Shown: positions 38,682 to 45,415, counted from the first letter of the stretch. The stretch is 64,000 bases of DNA from JAGQVA01 sp041391725 (GCA_041391725.1 JAWKNL010000005.1:186001-250000); one strand, 5' to 3'. Notes: a model not told the origin generated them from the letters alone. Made by a program: numbers and translations.

Positions 38682-38713
38682 TCACCCAAAAAGAATCCTG
38701 GAATTAATGACAT

Positions 38714-38941
38714 TTACTCGCGATATCTTTTCTTTTCGAATATTGACCAGATTAATGCCAAAACAAGTAAAAGAAAAAAGGTAAAAGCAATCGCTAGAGG
38801 AGCGGAGATGGTCATTGTAAGCATACTACCGCCAGTATTAGGAGAAACGGGCGTTGAAAGCTGAATAGGATGAAATTTAAATTTTGTTCCAACACCAATA
38901 ATAACTAAAGAAACTCCAAATAATAGAGCACCTTTCTTCAT
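38714..38941 (-). CDS. Small two-helix membrane protein in the Rhs island
   Basis: 75 residues from MKKGALLFG (38941; an ATG at 38953 would add MREK). Two hydrophobic segments, ALLFGVSLVIIGVGTKF and MTISAPLAIAFTFFLLLVLALIWSIF, flank a Pro/Ser/Gly-rich loop, and the protein ends in a basic tail. I do not recognise a family. It begins 16-17 bp after the stop of the 203-residue gene and would be the last gene of this cassette. A role as accessory immunity or membrane factor is only a guess from position. Confidence 0.55.
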   Translation of the reverse strand: MKKGALLFGVSLVIIGVGTKFKFHPIQLSTPVSPNTGGSMLTMTISAPLAIAFTFFLLLVLALIWSIFEKKRYRE

Positions 38942-38957
38942 TTTTTCTCTCATAACT

Positions 38958-39569
38958 CTAACTATAATGTTTAAATAAGATAATATTGCGATCCTTTAAA
39001 TAGTCGGCAATTGCAGCCTGGAGAAATGCAAGTTGTTCTATATCCTTTTCTGGCTCTAAAAGCATAATGCTCTTGCCGATTTCTTTTGGGAAAATTCTAA
39101 GATCAAACGGCATTTCTTCAATTGGGATTTCCTCGAACGTAGGGAAATACCCGGGCTTATATATATGCTTATATAGGAGCGGGATTTTATCCAGAAGAAA
39201 ATTTAGCAAAGAACGAGAAAAATAAAATCCCGGGCTCATATACCAATGATTCTTAAGAATAAGGCTTGAAGTAAACGCAAGATAATCATGGGTAACTAAC
39301 TCCATATAGCCGCCCTCATTAGGATCCCCCATTAGCGAATAACTGACCAAATCCACCCATTTATTGCCAATTTCATTCCTTGTTAATCTGGCTTCTTCCT
39401 TTTCAAACTCTGTCCAGGTATGGTCAGTATTGGAAAGGTTATCTAGCATTTCTTTAATAATTCGCTCCGTTTTCAGGTTCGAAGGGTTTTGAATAAAAGA
39501 TTGGAACTTTGTATATCCTTCTTTATCCAAAATCAATAATGAAACATCCTCAAAACGATCGATTTTCAT
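38958..39569 (-). CDS. Candidate immunity protein of an Rhs toxin cassette
   Basis: 203 residues, no signal peptide and no membrane helix, so cytoplasmic. It begins MKIDRFEDVSLLILDKEGYT and is helical and acidic (ERIIKEMLDNLSNTD, FEKEEARLTRNEIGNKWVDL), with a central aromatic segment (MSPGFYFSRSLLNFLLDKIP). I know no family for it. It starts 6 bp after the stop of a short Rhs C-terminal tail. A small unique cytoplasmic protein directly after a variable Rhs tail is the standard place of an immunity gene in polymorphic toxin systems, hence the call, which rests on position only. Confidence 0.55.
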   Translation of the reverse strand: MKIDRFEDVSLLILDKEGYTKFQSFIQNPSNLKTERIIKEMLDNLSNTDHTWTEFEKEEARLTRNEIGNKWVDLVSYSLMGDPNEGGYMELVTHDYLAFTSSLILKNHWYMSPGFYFSRSLLNFLLDKIPLLYKHIYKPGYFPTFEEIPIEEMPFDLRIFPKEIGKSIMLLEPEKDIEQLAFLQAAIADYLKDRNIILFKHYS

Positions 39570-39575
39570 AACTAC

Positions 39576-40170
39576 TTAATCTGGAATTGTAGAGATAATT
39601 TTTTTGAGTCTTCCTAGCTTATTTTTGGAATCTTCATGTAACCCCTCATCAAGTCGGAGATAGTTGCCAGATTCCGTTAACTCATCGAATTTTTCTTTTA
39701 ACTGAGGACCATATGTGCGATCATTTATTACCCTTTCCCAAGCTTTTCTATCTGTCATAAGGACACCAATATCTGTATCATTTTTGCTACCTCCAGATTG
39801 CCTAAATCTGTTACCTCCTCTTTGCCTAAATTTGGGTAGTCTTTTTTGCTGCTAACATGTTTGAATCGAATCTCTTAACAGCAGTTGTTATGGCTTTGTT
39901 TCGAGGGAAGCGGGGAAGTTGTCCGTCTAGATCAATCAAACTGACAGGATTATTCATCGTATAATTGTACCCACCCCATCCCGGCATTTTATGCTCGAAT
40001 ACATCCCTACTTAACCACCGCCCTAGCCGCGAATCATACAGCCGCGCCCCAAAATCCAGGCTATTCCCCGCGCCTGTTACCTCCCCATCCGATTCCTTCC
40101 CATCCTCTTAGGCGGACAGGTTAAACCCAAACCGATACCCCCCCAAATTCAAAGAACGGCCAAATTGAAC
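39576..40170 (-). pseudogene. Rhs core C-terminus with unique toxin-like tail, interrupted
   Basis: From 40170 leftward the frame reads GRSLNLGGYRFGFNLSA, a TAA at 40110-40108, EDGKESDGEVTGAGNSLDFG, ARLYDSRLGRWLSRDV, then YNYTMNNPVSLIDLDGQ, the typical end of the Rhs hyperconserved core. The unique tail follows (LPRFPRNKAITTAVKRFDSN). The frame closes at a TAG at 39828-39826, but a one-base shift continues it (KFRQRGGNRFRQSGG, TDRKAWERVINDRTYGPQLK) to 39576. The last 60 residues also have their own ATG at 39758. In polymorphic toxins the variable part after the DLDG motif is the effector. No catalytic signature is recognised. Confidence 0.65.
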
Positions 40171-40181
40171 TCACCCCCTAG

Positions 40182-40206
40182 CCCCCGCTCTTTGGAAGAG
40201 CGGGGG
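40182..40206. repeat. Perfect 11-bp hairpin, possible dispersed repeat element
   Basis: CCCCCGCTCTT and AAGAGCGGGGG pair perfectly around TGG. The context (ACTCACCCCCTAGCCCCCGC, then AAAA) resembles short GC-rich palindromic elements that recur between genes in some Bacteroidota and cyanobacteria. Only one copy is in this window. It lies at the 5' edge of an Rhs fragment. Confidence 0.45.
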
Positions 40207-40425
40207 AAAATGGCTGCATTTTGCGCCGTGGGCACGGGTTTTATGGGGAAATCAGACCGGCGCGGCGTTGGCTAAGGTAACGATTTTTGGGTTGGAAGAT
40301 GGTACTTTTCGCGCAAACAGTTGGGAAGCTTTTTATGGCAGGTATCAATCCTTGCCCAGTACCTTTGAATCCCGGCAAACAAAGCGTAAATTAATGCCGT
40401 AGAAGGAAGTGATTAATTAAATCCA
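40207..40425. other. Stretch without assignable gene in the Rhs island
   Basis: No complete gene is seen. On the plus strand an open frame without an ATG start reads about 55 codons to a TAG at roughly 40400, including AKVTIFGLEDGTFRANSWEA and FYGRYQSLPSTFESRQ. It looks protein-like and could be the 3' scrap of another gene, but I cannot name it. Confidence 0.3.
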
Positions 40426-40431
40426 TTTATC

Positions 40432-40626
40432 CATGAGGGCCATTCAACTTTATACGCAATTTCTGCACTGCCGGGCGAGCTACAGAAAAAAGTGGCTGAT
40501 TATATTGACTATCTCAAATATCAGGCTCAAAAGTCGAACAAAAAAGCTGTCCGTGTGGCAGGATTGGCCAAAGGCATGATCACCATGAAGGATAATTTTG
40601 ACGATCCGATCGAAGATTTTCAATGA
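40432..40626 (+). pseudogene. VapB-like (DUF2281) antitoxin remnant
   Basis: The frame ending at the TGA at 40624-40626 reads TLYAISALPGELQKKVADYI, then DYLKYQAQKSNKKAVRVAGL and KDNFDDPIEDFQ. LPxELQxxVxDYIxYL is the DUF2281 antitoxin pattern and the acidic DDPIEDF tail is the usual toxin-neutralising end. The frame has no start codon; an ATG near 40432 is one base out of frame, so the N-terminus is frameshifted. Eight bases later comes a PIN toxin remnant, confirming a former VapBC pair. Confidence 0.6.
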
Positions 40627-40634
40627 ATATGTAA

Positions 40635-40805
40635 ATGGACATCCTTCTCGATACCCATGCGGTAATATTACAGTAATTAATCCATTATCACAGAGATCCT
40701 TTTGACCGGATGATCATTGATCAGGCAAAAAGCGAAGGGTTAAAAATCATGACCAAAGATGCGCTTTTCAACAATTATGGTGTTGATGTGATCTGGGAGA
40801 AGTAG
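40635..40805 (+). pseudogene. VapC-like PIN toxin remnant with internal deletion
   Basis: The ATG at 40635 opens MDILLDTHAVILQ, the first strand of a PIN domain with its first catalytic Asp, then stops. In another frame, HYHRDPFDRMIIDQAKSEGL, KIMTKDALFNNYG and VDVIWEK run to the TAG at 40803, which is the PIN C-terminus (HRDPFDRM, TxD). Some 70-80 central residues are missing between them, so no active nuclease can be made. Confidence 0.65.
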
Positions 40806-40933
40806 GAATAGTCGCCATATATCCGATCATTTGCGCCTCCTGATAGGTCGAAAGGATATTGCCGGTGGCATCGCAGTAGGGACAGGTCCGTACCTCGCGG
40901 AAAAATTCAGCGTTGCTGACATAAGGCACCCAT
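40806..40933 (-). pseudogene. Rhs core fragment (DATGNILSTY motif)
   Basis: Read leftward from about 40933, one open frame gives VPYVSNAEFFREVRTCPYC and then DATGNILSTYQEAQMIGYM. DATGNxLxTY matches the Rhs segment (DATGNVLATY) found again at 43.9 kb, where it leads into the rest of the core. Here it is cut on both sides. It sits 12 bp after the lipoprotein gene's stop. Confidence 0.5.
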
Positions 40934-40945
40934 CACTCCTGAAGT

Positions 40946-41791
40946 TTATTCTGTTTCAGCAAATATTTCGAAGGTGTTTGTAAATAGCATACTACTTCCC
41001 AATTTACATCGTTCTGTCAGGAAAGGAATATCATAAGTCCCAGCCTTTGAGAATTGAACTTCAAAATAATATTCCAAGCTATCTGTTTTTTTTATCTTTC
41101 CTTTTGCCAATGGATCCTGTGCAAGTAGTTCGGGGTATCGCAGGTATATAAAGGAGGTATCTATCCCCGGCTCCTCTACCAGATAAACGTATCCATAGAT
41201 TTTGTTTGAGCCTTTACTTTTCTTATCTATTTCTCTGATTACGGTAAAGGGATGTCCATTATGACCGTTATAGTTCCCTGAAGAGTCGTATCTAACTTTG
41301 TAAAAGCATGTATCCTGATAGGTTCTGCAGTAATAAACAATATTACCAATTGAATCATAATCAATAATTGCTCCAAACTCATCTTCATCATAAACTACTT
41401 CTTTGTAAAATTTCCCGTTTTCATAGAATCTCTTATAATGATATTCCCCGTCATCCATTTCGCCACTAACAACAGTGTCCTGATCCGGGTTCAAACAGAA
41501 GTATGGGCCATCTAAAATAAAAATCTCATCATCTTTAATAAGGTTATATTCACAAATATCGCCATTATCATAATTCAATCTGAAAACATAAGATTCCTTT
41601 CCGCTTTTTGTCCTTACATAGATATCCCCATTATGCTTAATCTCCGAGAAATGATGGAATTCCAACCATATTTCCTGATCCCTTTTCTGACAACTGATAA
41701 AAACAAGAAACATAAAAGCCATTAGATATATATTTATTCCCAGATCAAGGAATGGCCTGATTTTGGGCATGTTTTTATTTTCAATTATCAT
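40946..41791 (-). CDS. Lipoprotein following an Rhs tail; candidate immunity protein
   Basis: 281 residues. The N-terminus has a hydrophobic segment IYLMAFMFLVFISC with a lipobox Cys34; a shorter start at MPKIRPFL (41770) is possible. The mature part is acidic and aromatic, with repeated short strands of the form YDSIGNIVYY, YDSSGNYNGH and YENGKFYKEVVYDEDEFG, reminiscent of MORN/YD-like toxin-immunity or adhesion repeats. The ATG overlaps the stop of the upstream Rhs tail gene (ATGATAATTGA), so they are translationally coupled. A periplasmic lipoprotein immunity would protect against a toxin acting in the periplasm. That role is inferred from position alone. Confidence 0.6.
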   Translation of the reverse strand: MIIENKNMPKIRPFLDLGINIYLMAFMFLVFISCQKRDQEIWLEFHHFSEIKHNGDIYVRTKSGKESYVFRLNYDNGDICEYNLIKDDEIFILDGPYFCLNPDQDTVVSGEMDDGEYHYKRFYENGKFYKEVVYDEDEFGAIIDYDSIGNIVYYCRTYQDTCFYKVRYDSSGNYNGHNGHPFTVIREIDKKSKGSNKIYGYVYLVEEPGIDTSFIYLRYPELLAQDPLAKGKIKKTDSLEYYFEVQFSKAGTYDIPFLTERCKLGSSMLFTNTFEIFAETE

Positions 41792-42750
41792 CGGGTTTAC
41801 TTTTTTTAGTTTCGGCAGGCCTTGTTCGATAGATTAATCTTCCTGTTCTGCCAGTCGGAGTTTCATATTCCCATATTGTGTCTATCCTAAATGTATCCAA
41901 TCTTGTTTCTCCTTCTTCGGGAGGAAGTGAATTTAAAGATTCTCCAGCTGAATTAAGAATCTGAAACGTATCGAACATACCTTTGCTTGCTGCAAAATGC
42001 TCTGATAGACTCATCTTCGATAAATCCAGTTTTTTTGTTGCCCGAAGAACTTGATCTTCAAATTCAAGAATCATTCCAGTGAAAGGTTCCTTCCCAATAA
42101 TGTTCCGTTCTTTTACCAAAACCTGGCTTGCTTTTACTTCTGCAAAAGCTTTCTGGATTTTCCCCCAGGAATTTGCTATTTGTACAGCATCATCAGCAGT
42201 AGCTTTACTTGCGGCAAGCAAGTCCAACAGCATATCTAAATTCACTATTTCTGTATGGGAGCCTGTTGATCGTTTTGTCTCTTCACCACCGGTATAAGGC
42301 TTACTGCTGGTAAACATAATCCCTCCATTAACCAGATCAAAATCACTATTAAGGGCAAGAAAAAACTTGGGTTTGGCATCCTTAAACCAATCCCTTTGGC
42401 TCTGTTTCCCTTGCTCCCATAAAGACATTACATCCCAAATTATTTGTTGCAGGAGGGATACAGGATCCATTGGCTCCGCCCCCTCCAACTCCACCGCATC
42501 CATCACCCGATTCTCCGAAAAAGCATACGGCGAATTCCACGGATACTCCGGACTCAACGGATCCACACTCAAAAACCGCCCCAGCCGGGCATCCTCGACG
42601 CGGTACTTGTAGGAAACGGCGTTGCCTGTGCCGTAGATTTCGGGATCTGTTTCCTGATTTTGAAACCCAAACCGATACTCACCCAGATTCAAAGAACGCC
42701 CCGGCATCGCCGAGCCAAAGGGGTCCGGCGGGCAGGGAAAAACGCTTACC
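41781..42750 (-). CDS. Orphan Rhs core C-terminus with 230-residue unique tail
   Basis: The open frame begins after a TAA near 42755; the first ATG is at 42707 (308 residues). It starts in the middle of the Rhs hyperconserved core: DPFGSAMPGRSLNLGEYRFG, GNAVSYKYRVEDARLGRFLS and VDPLSPEYPWNSPYAFSENR, ending at DAVELEGAEPMDP. The remaining 230 residues are unique and mostly helical (LLQQIIWDVMSLWEQGKQSQ; LLDLLAASKATADDAVQIAN; SLSEHFAASKGMFDTFQILN) and would be the effector domain of a polymorphic toxin. No catalytic motif is recognised. It lacks the N-terminal shell and secretion parts, so it is an orphan cassette that needs recombination to be delivered. Confidence 0.7.
42696..42722. repeat. 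27-bp direct repeat, left copy
   Basis: The 27 bases here and at 43625-43651 are in the same orientation and differ at two positions only. On the minus strand both code for PFG(S/T)A(M/I)PGR of the Rhs core. They bracket the xisH-xisI pair. The repeat may reflect core conservation or mark the recombination points of an insertion. Confidence 0.75.
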
Positions 42751-42758
42751 CTTGTCCG

Positions 42759-43097
42759 TTATGCCACAGCAAAATCGGTGTATTTTCGATGGCTGGGGGA
42801 AAAATAGGCGAGGACAATTTCGGATTTGGCAATGCCCTTTTTAACCAGATCATAGGCGATCCCGGTTTCTGTATTATCCTGCTGAATCCATATTTTCCCA
42901 TCAATGATGTCCAGGTGAAAGACGAGAAAGTGCACCCGCTTCCGGTTATGCCAGCCGATGCGCAATAACTGATAATGGTGGTTCTCCGGGTCGAGGATAA
43001 ATTCATACTTCAAATCCGGGCTGACAACCTTGAAGTAGGAAGCATATTCATTCATGACCTCATGGATTACTTTCCGGAATTTTTCTATTTTTTCCAT
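42759..43097 (-). CDS. xisI: XisI-family protein
   Basis: 112 residues covering the whole XisI family: KFRKVIHEVMNEYASYF at the start, then LRIGWHNRKRVHFLVFHLDI, DGKIWIQQDNTETGIAYDLV, KKGIAKSEIVLAYFSP and the invariant RKYTDFAVA end. XisI was named for its need in excision of the fdxN element in Anabaena, but most homologues occur in XisH-XisI pairs outside any such element and their activity is unknown. The gene overlaps the xisH stop by 13 bp and ends about 36 bp before the left 27-bp repeat. Confidence 0.93.
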   Translation of the reverse strand: MEKIEKFRKVIHEVMNEYASYFKVVSPDLKYEFILDPENHHYQLLRIGWHNRKRVHFLVFHLDIIDGKIWIQQDNTETGIAYDLVKKGIAKSEIVLAYFSPSHRKYTDFAVA

Positions 43098-43498
43098 GAT
43101 ACAATTTCTTTGGTCTCGGGATTAAAGATAAGAATTTTTACCCGATATCGCTCGATAGACAAGCGGATAAGTTTCTTTTCTTCAAAACGGTCAAAAATTT
43201 CGTCGGTTACGGCCAGAAACAAATCTCTTTTTTCATTTGATGCCTCCAACGCAATCAGATAATTCAGATATTGACCTACGGCTTCATGGTAGGCATAGGT
43301 CAGGGACGGAGAAAGGAAACTTTTTACCTCGACTGCAATTTTTTCTTGTTCTTTTTCAGCAGCGATAATCCTTTCCGCTCCCAGATCAACGGCAACACCA
43401 TCTTCTTCAGGCATCAGGGTCAAAGGGTCATGGGTAATCTTCCAGCCCTCTTTTTCCAATGCTTCCCTGACGTGTTGATGAAAAATATCCCGCGCCAT
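43085..43498 (-). CDS. xisH: XisH-family protein (PD-(D/E)XK-like)
   Basis: 137 residues. The hallmark segment GVAVDLGAERIIAAEKEQ plus KIAVEVKSFLSPS contains Asp38, Glu57 and Lys59 in the D-x18-ExK spacing of a PD-(D/E)XK nuclease core, which is how the XisH family is usually classified. YAYHEAVGQYLNYLIAL and RDLFLAVTDEIFDRF complete the family pattern. A nuclease activity is inferred from the fold, not shown. It is the first gene of the xisHI pair inserted between two Rhs core fragments. The 110 bp upstream holds an inverted repeat (43589-43602) that could be an operator. Confidence 0.93.
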   Translation of the reverse strand: MARDIFHQHVREALEKEGWKITHDPLTLMPEEDGVAVDLGAERIIAAEKEQEKIAVEVKSFLSPSLTYAYHEAVGQYLNYLIALEASNEKRDLFLAVTDEIFDRFEEKKLIRLSIERYRVKILIFNPETKEIVSWKK

Positions 43499-43588
43499 TT
43501 ACTCTTTTGTTTAATCAACAGCAAATTGCAAAATCTTTACCAAAGAAAAATCTTCGCACCTAACAAAAATCCAGGATGTTTTCCCAAA

Positions 43589-43602
43589 ATCACCGAGGTG
43601 AT
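43589..43602. promoter_or_regulatory. Small palindrome upstream of xisH
   Basis: ATCACC and GGTGAT form an inverted repeat with a two-base centre, 91 bp before the xisH start codon. It could be an operator half-site pair for autoregulation. No Bacteroidota promoter box with correct spacing is visible nearby. Confidence 0.3.
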
Positions 43603-43606
43603 AACT

Positions 43607-43995
43607 TTAGCGAAAGATTGCTGGACGCCCCGGGATCGCCGTGCCAAAGGGAAAGTAGTCCTGCACACTCAACACCTCCGCCGCATACGAGGCGATGTAA
43701 AAGACTCCGTCGTAGTCGTCTAAGTTAACACTTTTTTTGTCGGAAACCGTAGCCAAAATGTTGCCGAGATGGTTGGAAAGCTCATAATATTTCAAACTCA
43801 GCAGGCGGGTGTGGGTCGTGGCCGGGCCGGTTTGGGGAGTGGGCTTGTCCAGGGTAGTGAAGGTGTAGTCGAAGGTCTCCGAGTTGGGGTCGTCTTCGGT
43901 TTTCCATAACTCCATGCGGTAAGTCGCAAGGACATTACCCGTGGCATCCCAGCCAGATATACTGGCATGCGTCGCTTCGCAGGAAGTCAGAATTC
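43607..43995 (-). pseudogene. Rhs core fragment (YELSNHLGN motif), truncated at both ends
   Basis: Read leftward from about 43995: ILTSCEATHASISGWDATGN, VLATYRMELWKTEDDPN, then LLSLKYYELSNHLGNILAT, VNLDDYDGVFYIASYAAEVL, SVQDYFPFGTAIPGR, after which the frame leaves the family (PAIFR) and stops at 43607. YELSNHLGNxLATVSD and the DYFPFGxAxPGR motif are the hyperconserved Rhs core of Bacteroidota. The break is exactly at the 27-bp repeat. Upstream the homology ends in the short tandem repeats beside tRNA-Arg, so no N-terminal part exists here. Confidence 0.75.
43625..43651. repeat. 27-bp direct repeat, right copy
   Basis: The partner of 42696-42722: 25 of 27 bases are identical and in the same orientation. 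It codes for PFGTAIPGR on the minus strand, the last Rhs residues before the frame departs from the family. Confidence 0.75.
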
Positions 43996-44180
43996 AGATT
44001 TTAGAATTGAGAAGTAGGAAATAAGAAGCGCACCCGCCATCAACTTCTAAAATCTGACTTCTAAAATCTGACTTCTAAAATCTGACTTCTGACTTCAGAA
44101 TAGAGAAATAAGAAGCGCACCCGCCATCAACTTCTAAAATCTGACTTCTAAAATCTGACTTCTGACTTCAGAATAGAGAA
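43988..44180. repeat. Tandem repeat block beside tRNA-Arg
   Basis: A unit starting GAAATAAGAAGCGCACCCGC occurs at 44018-44104 (87 bp) and again at 44105-44180 (76 bp). Each contains several copies of the 14-mer TTCTAAAATCTGAC (three in the first, two in the second) and ends GACTTCAGAATAGAGAA; a degenerate, partly inverted copy precedes at 43985-44015. No reading frame is maintained. It lies between the last Rhs fragment and the tRNA terminator, where a mobile insertion boundary would be expected. Confidence 0.8.
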
Positions 44181-44220
44181 TTGAGAACCTGATGATAGGG
44201 CCATGAAGAAAATTAGAATT

Positions 44221-44254
44221 AAAAAAAATCCCATCCAAAAAGGACGGGATTTTT
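44221..44254 (-). terminator. Rho-independent terminator of tRNA-Arg
   Basis: On the minus strand AAAAATCCCGTCC pairs with GGATGGGATTTTT (one mismatch) around a five-T loop and runs into a T-tract. It begins three bases after the tRNA 3' end. Confidence 0.8.
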
Positions 44255-44256
44255 CG

Positions 44257-44330
44257 TACACACAGAAGGAGTCGAACCCTCAACCTCCTGATCCGTAGTC
44301 AGGTGCTCTATCCAATTGAGCTATGTGTGC
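44257..44330 (-). tRNA. tRNA-Arg (anticodon ACG)
   Basis: The 74-nt sequence folds as a full cloverleaf: acceptor stem GCACACA with TGTGTGT (G1-U72 wobble) and discriminator A, D arm GCTC/GAGC, anticodon arm CCTGA-CTACGGA-TCAGG with ACG in the loop, variable loop AGGTT, T arm GAGGG-TTCGACT-CCTTC. CCA is not encoded. A34 is expected to be edited to inosine by TadA. Its 3' side faces the Rhs/XisHI island, which makes it a possible integration target, though I found no duplicated tRNA end. Confidence 0.95.
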
Positions 44331-44398
44331 TACTCTGTAATGAGGGCACAAATATAGCACTCAAAACATTAAAATAAAATTTTCAGCAAAAATTTACC

Positions 44399-45415
44399 CT
44401 AAATTTCTACATTTCTCAGGATCAGGTCGATGCAGTCGCTGCTGGTGAATTCTTCGGCTTCGGCTTCGTAGTTGAGAATGATCCGGTGATTGAGCACGTC
44501 ATGTGCGATGGCTTTAATATCTTCGGGAAGCACATACCCTCTTCCCTGCAGGAAAGCATGGGCGCGTGCGCCGAGATTAAGGGCCAGACTTGCGCGCGGA
44601 GAAGCGCCAAATTCGATATATTCCTGGAGTTTGGCGATGCCGTATTGCTCCGGATACCGGGTAGCCATAATGATATCGACAATATAATCTTCCAGTTTGC
44701 CTGAAAGCTGAATTTCATCGATGATCTGGCGGATTTCAAATATATCTTCGCGGGTAAAAACTTCCTCAATTTCCATATTCCGGGAAGTTTTGGCCATTCG
44801 CTGCATAATGGCTTTTTCTTCTTCTTTGGTGGGGTAGGAGACAAAAACCTTCATCATAAACCTGTCCACCTGGGCTTCAGGCAGCGGGTAGGTTCCCTCC
44901 TGGTCAATGGGGTTTTGCGTCGCCATTACCAGAAATGGCTGATCGAGCGGGTAGGTATGATCGCTGATGGAAACCTGATGTTCCTGCATCGCTTCGAGCA
45001 GGGCACTCTGAACTTTGGCGGGAGAACGGTTGACCTCATCTGCCAAAATGATATTGGCAAAAATCGGCCCTTTTTTCACTTCAAATTTTCCACTGGACTG
45101 GTTGTAAATCAGCGTGCCGATCAAATCCGCAGGCAGAAGGTCTGGCGTAAACTGGATACGCATAAAATCCAGCTTGAGGGCTTTTGCCAGGGTGCTGATG
45201 GTCAGTGTTTTGGCAAGACCGGGCACGCCTTCCAGTAGAATATGCCCGTTGGTAAACAACCCGATCAGCAGGCGGTTTACCATTTTTTGCTGACCCACCA
45301 CCACTTTCTCCATCTCCTTGAGCAGCAAATCTACCTTTTCCCGCTGTTTTCTCAAGACGGGGTCTAAAGCACTTTTTCCCTGGAATGATTTTTCTGTGAA
45401 CAGACTCATTGACAA
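44399..45415 (-). CDS. MoxR-family AAA+ ATPase
   Basis: 338 residues. Walker A is GVPGLAKT (63-70), Walker B IILADEVNR (Asp126, Glu127), sensor 1 MATQNPIDQEGTYPLPEAQ with the family-typical QNP, then VDRFMMKVFVSYPTKEEE, and the lid domain has GASPRASLALNLGARAHA. MoxR proteins are chaperone-like ATPases that help assemble metal enzymes or regulate envelope stress with VWA-domain partners, which usually lie downstream. Here the downstream side has the tRNA instead, so the usual partner operon is missing or elsewhere. Gene and promoter are divergent from the acetoacetyl-CoA synthetase. Confidence 0.93.
   Translation of the reverse strand: MSMSLFTEKSFQGKSALDPVLRKQREKVDLLLKEMEKVVVGQQKMVNRLLIGLFTNGHILLEGVPGLAKTLTISTLAKALKLDFMRIQFTPDLLPADLIGTLIYNQSSGKFEVKKGPIFANIILADEVNRSPAKVQSALLEAMQEHQVSISDHTYPLDQPFLVMATQNPIDQEGTYPLPEAQVDRFMMKVFVSYPTKEEEKAIMQRMAKTSRNMEIEEVFTREDIFEIRQIIDEIQLSGKLEDYIVDIIMATRYPEQYGIAKLQEYIEFGASPRASLALNLGARAHAFLQGRGYVLPEDIKAIAHDVLNHRIILNYEAEAEEFTSSDCIDLILRNVEI

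Noticed and set aside
42759..43498. fdxN-type developmentally excised element
   Set aside because: There is no XisF-like site-specific recombinase and no nif or fdxN gene. XisH-XisI pairs are common outside such elements.
43988..44180. CRISPR array
   Set aside because: The repeats are 14-mers in direct tandem inside longer units, without unique spacers of constant length, and there are no cas genes in the window.
44257..44330. tRNA-Arg as a proven integration site with duplicated 3' end
   Set aside because: I could not find a second copy of the tRNA 3' segment at the left end of the island, so integration at the tRNA stays a possibility only.
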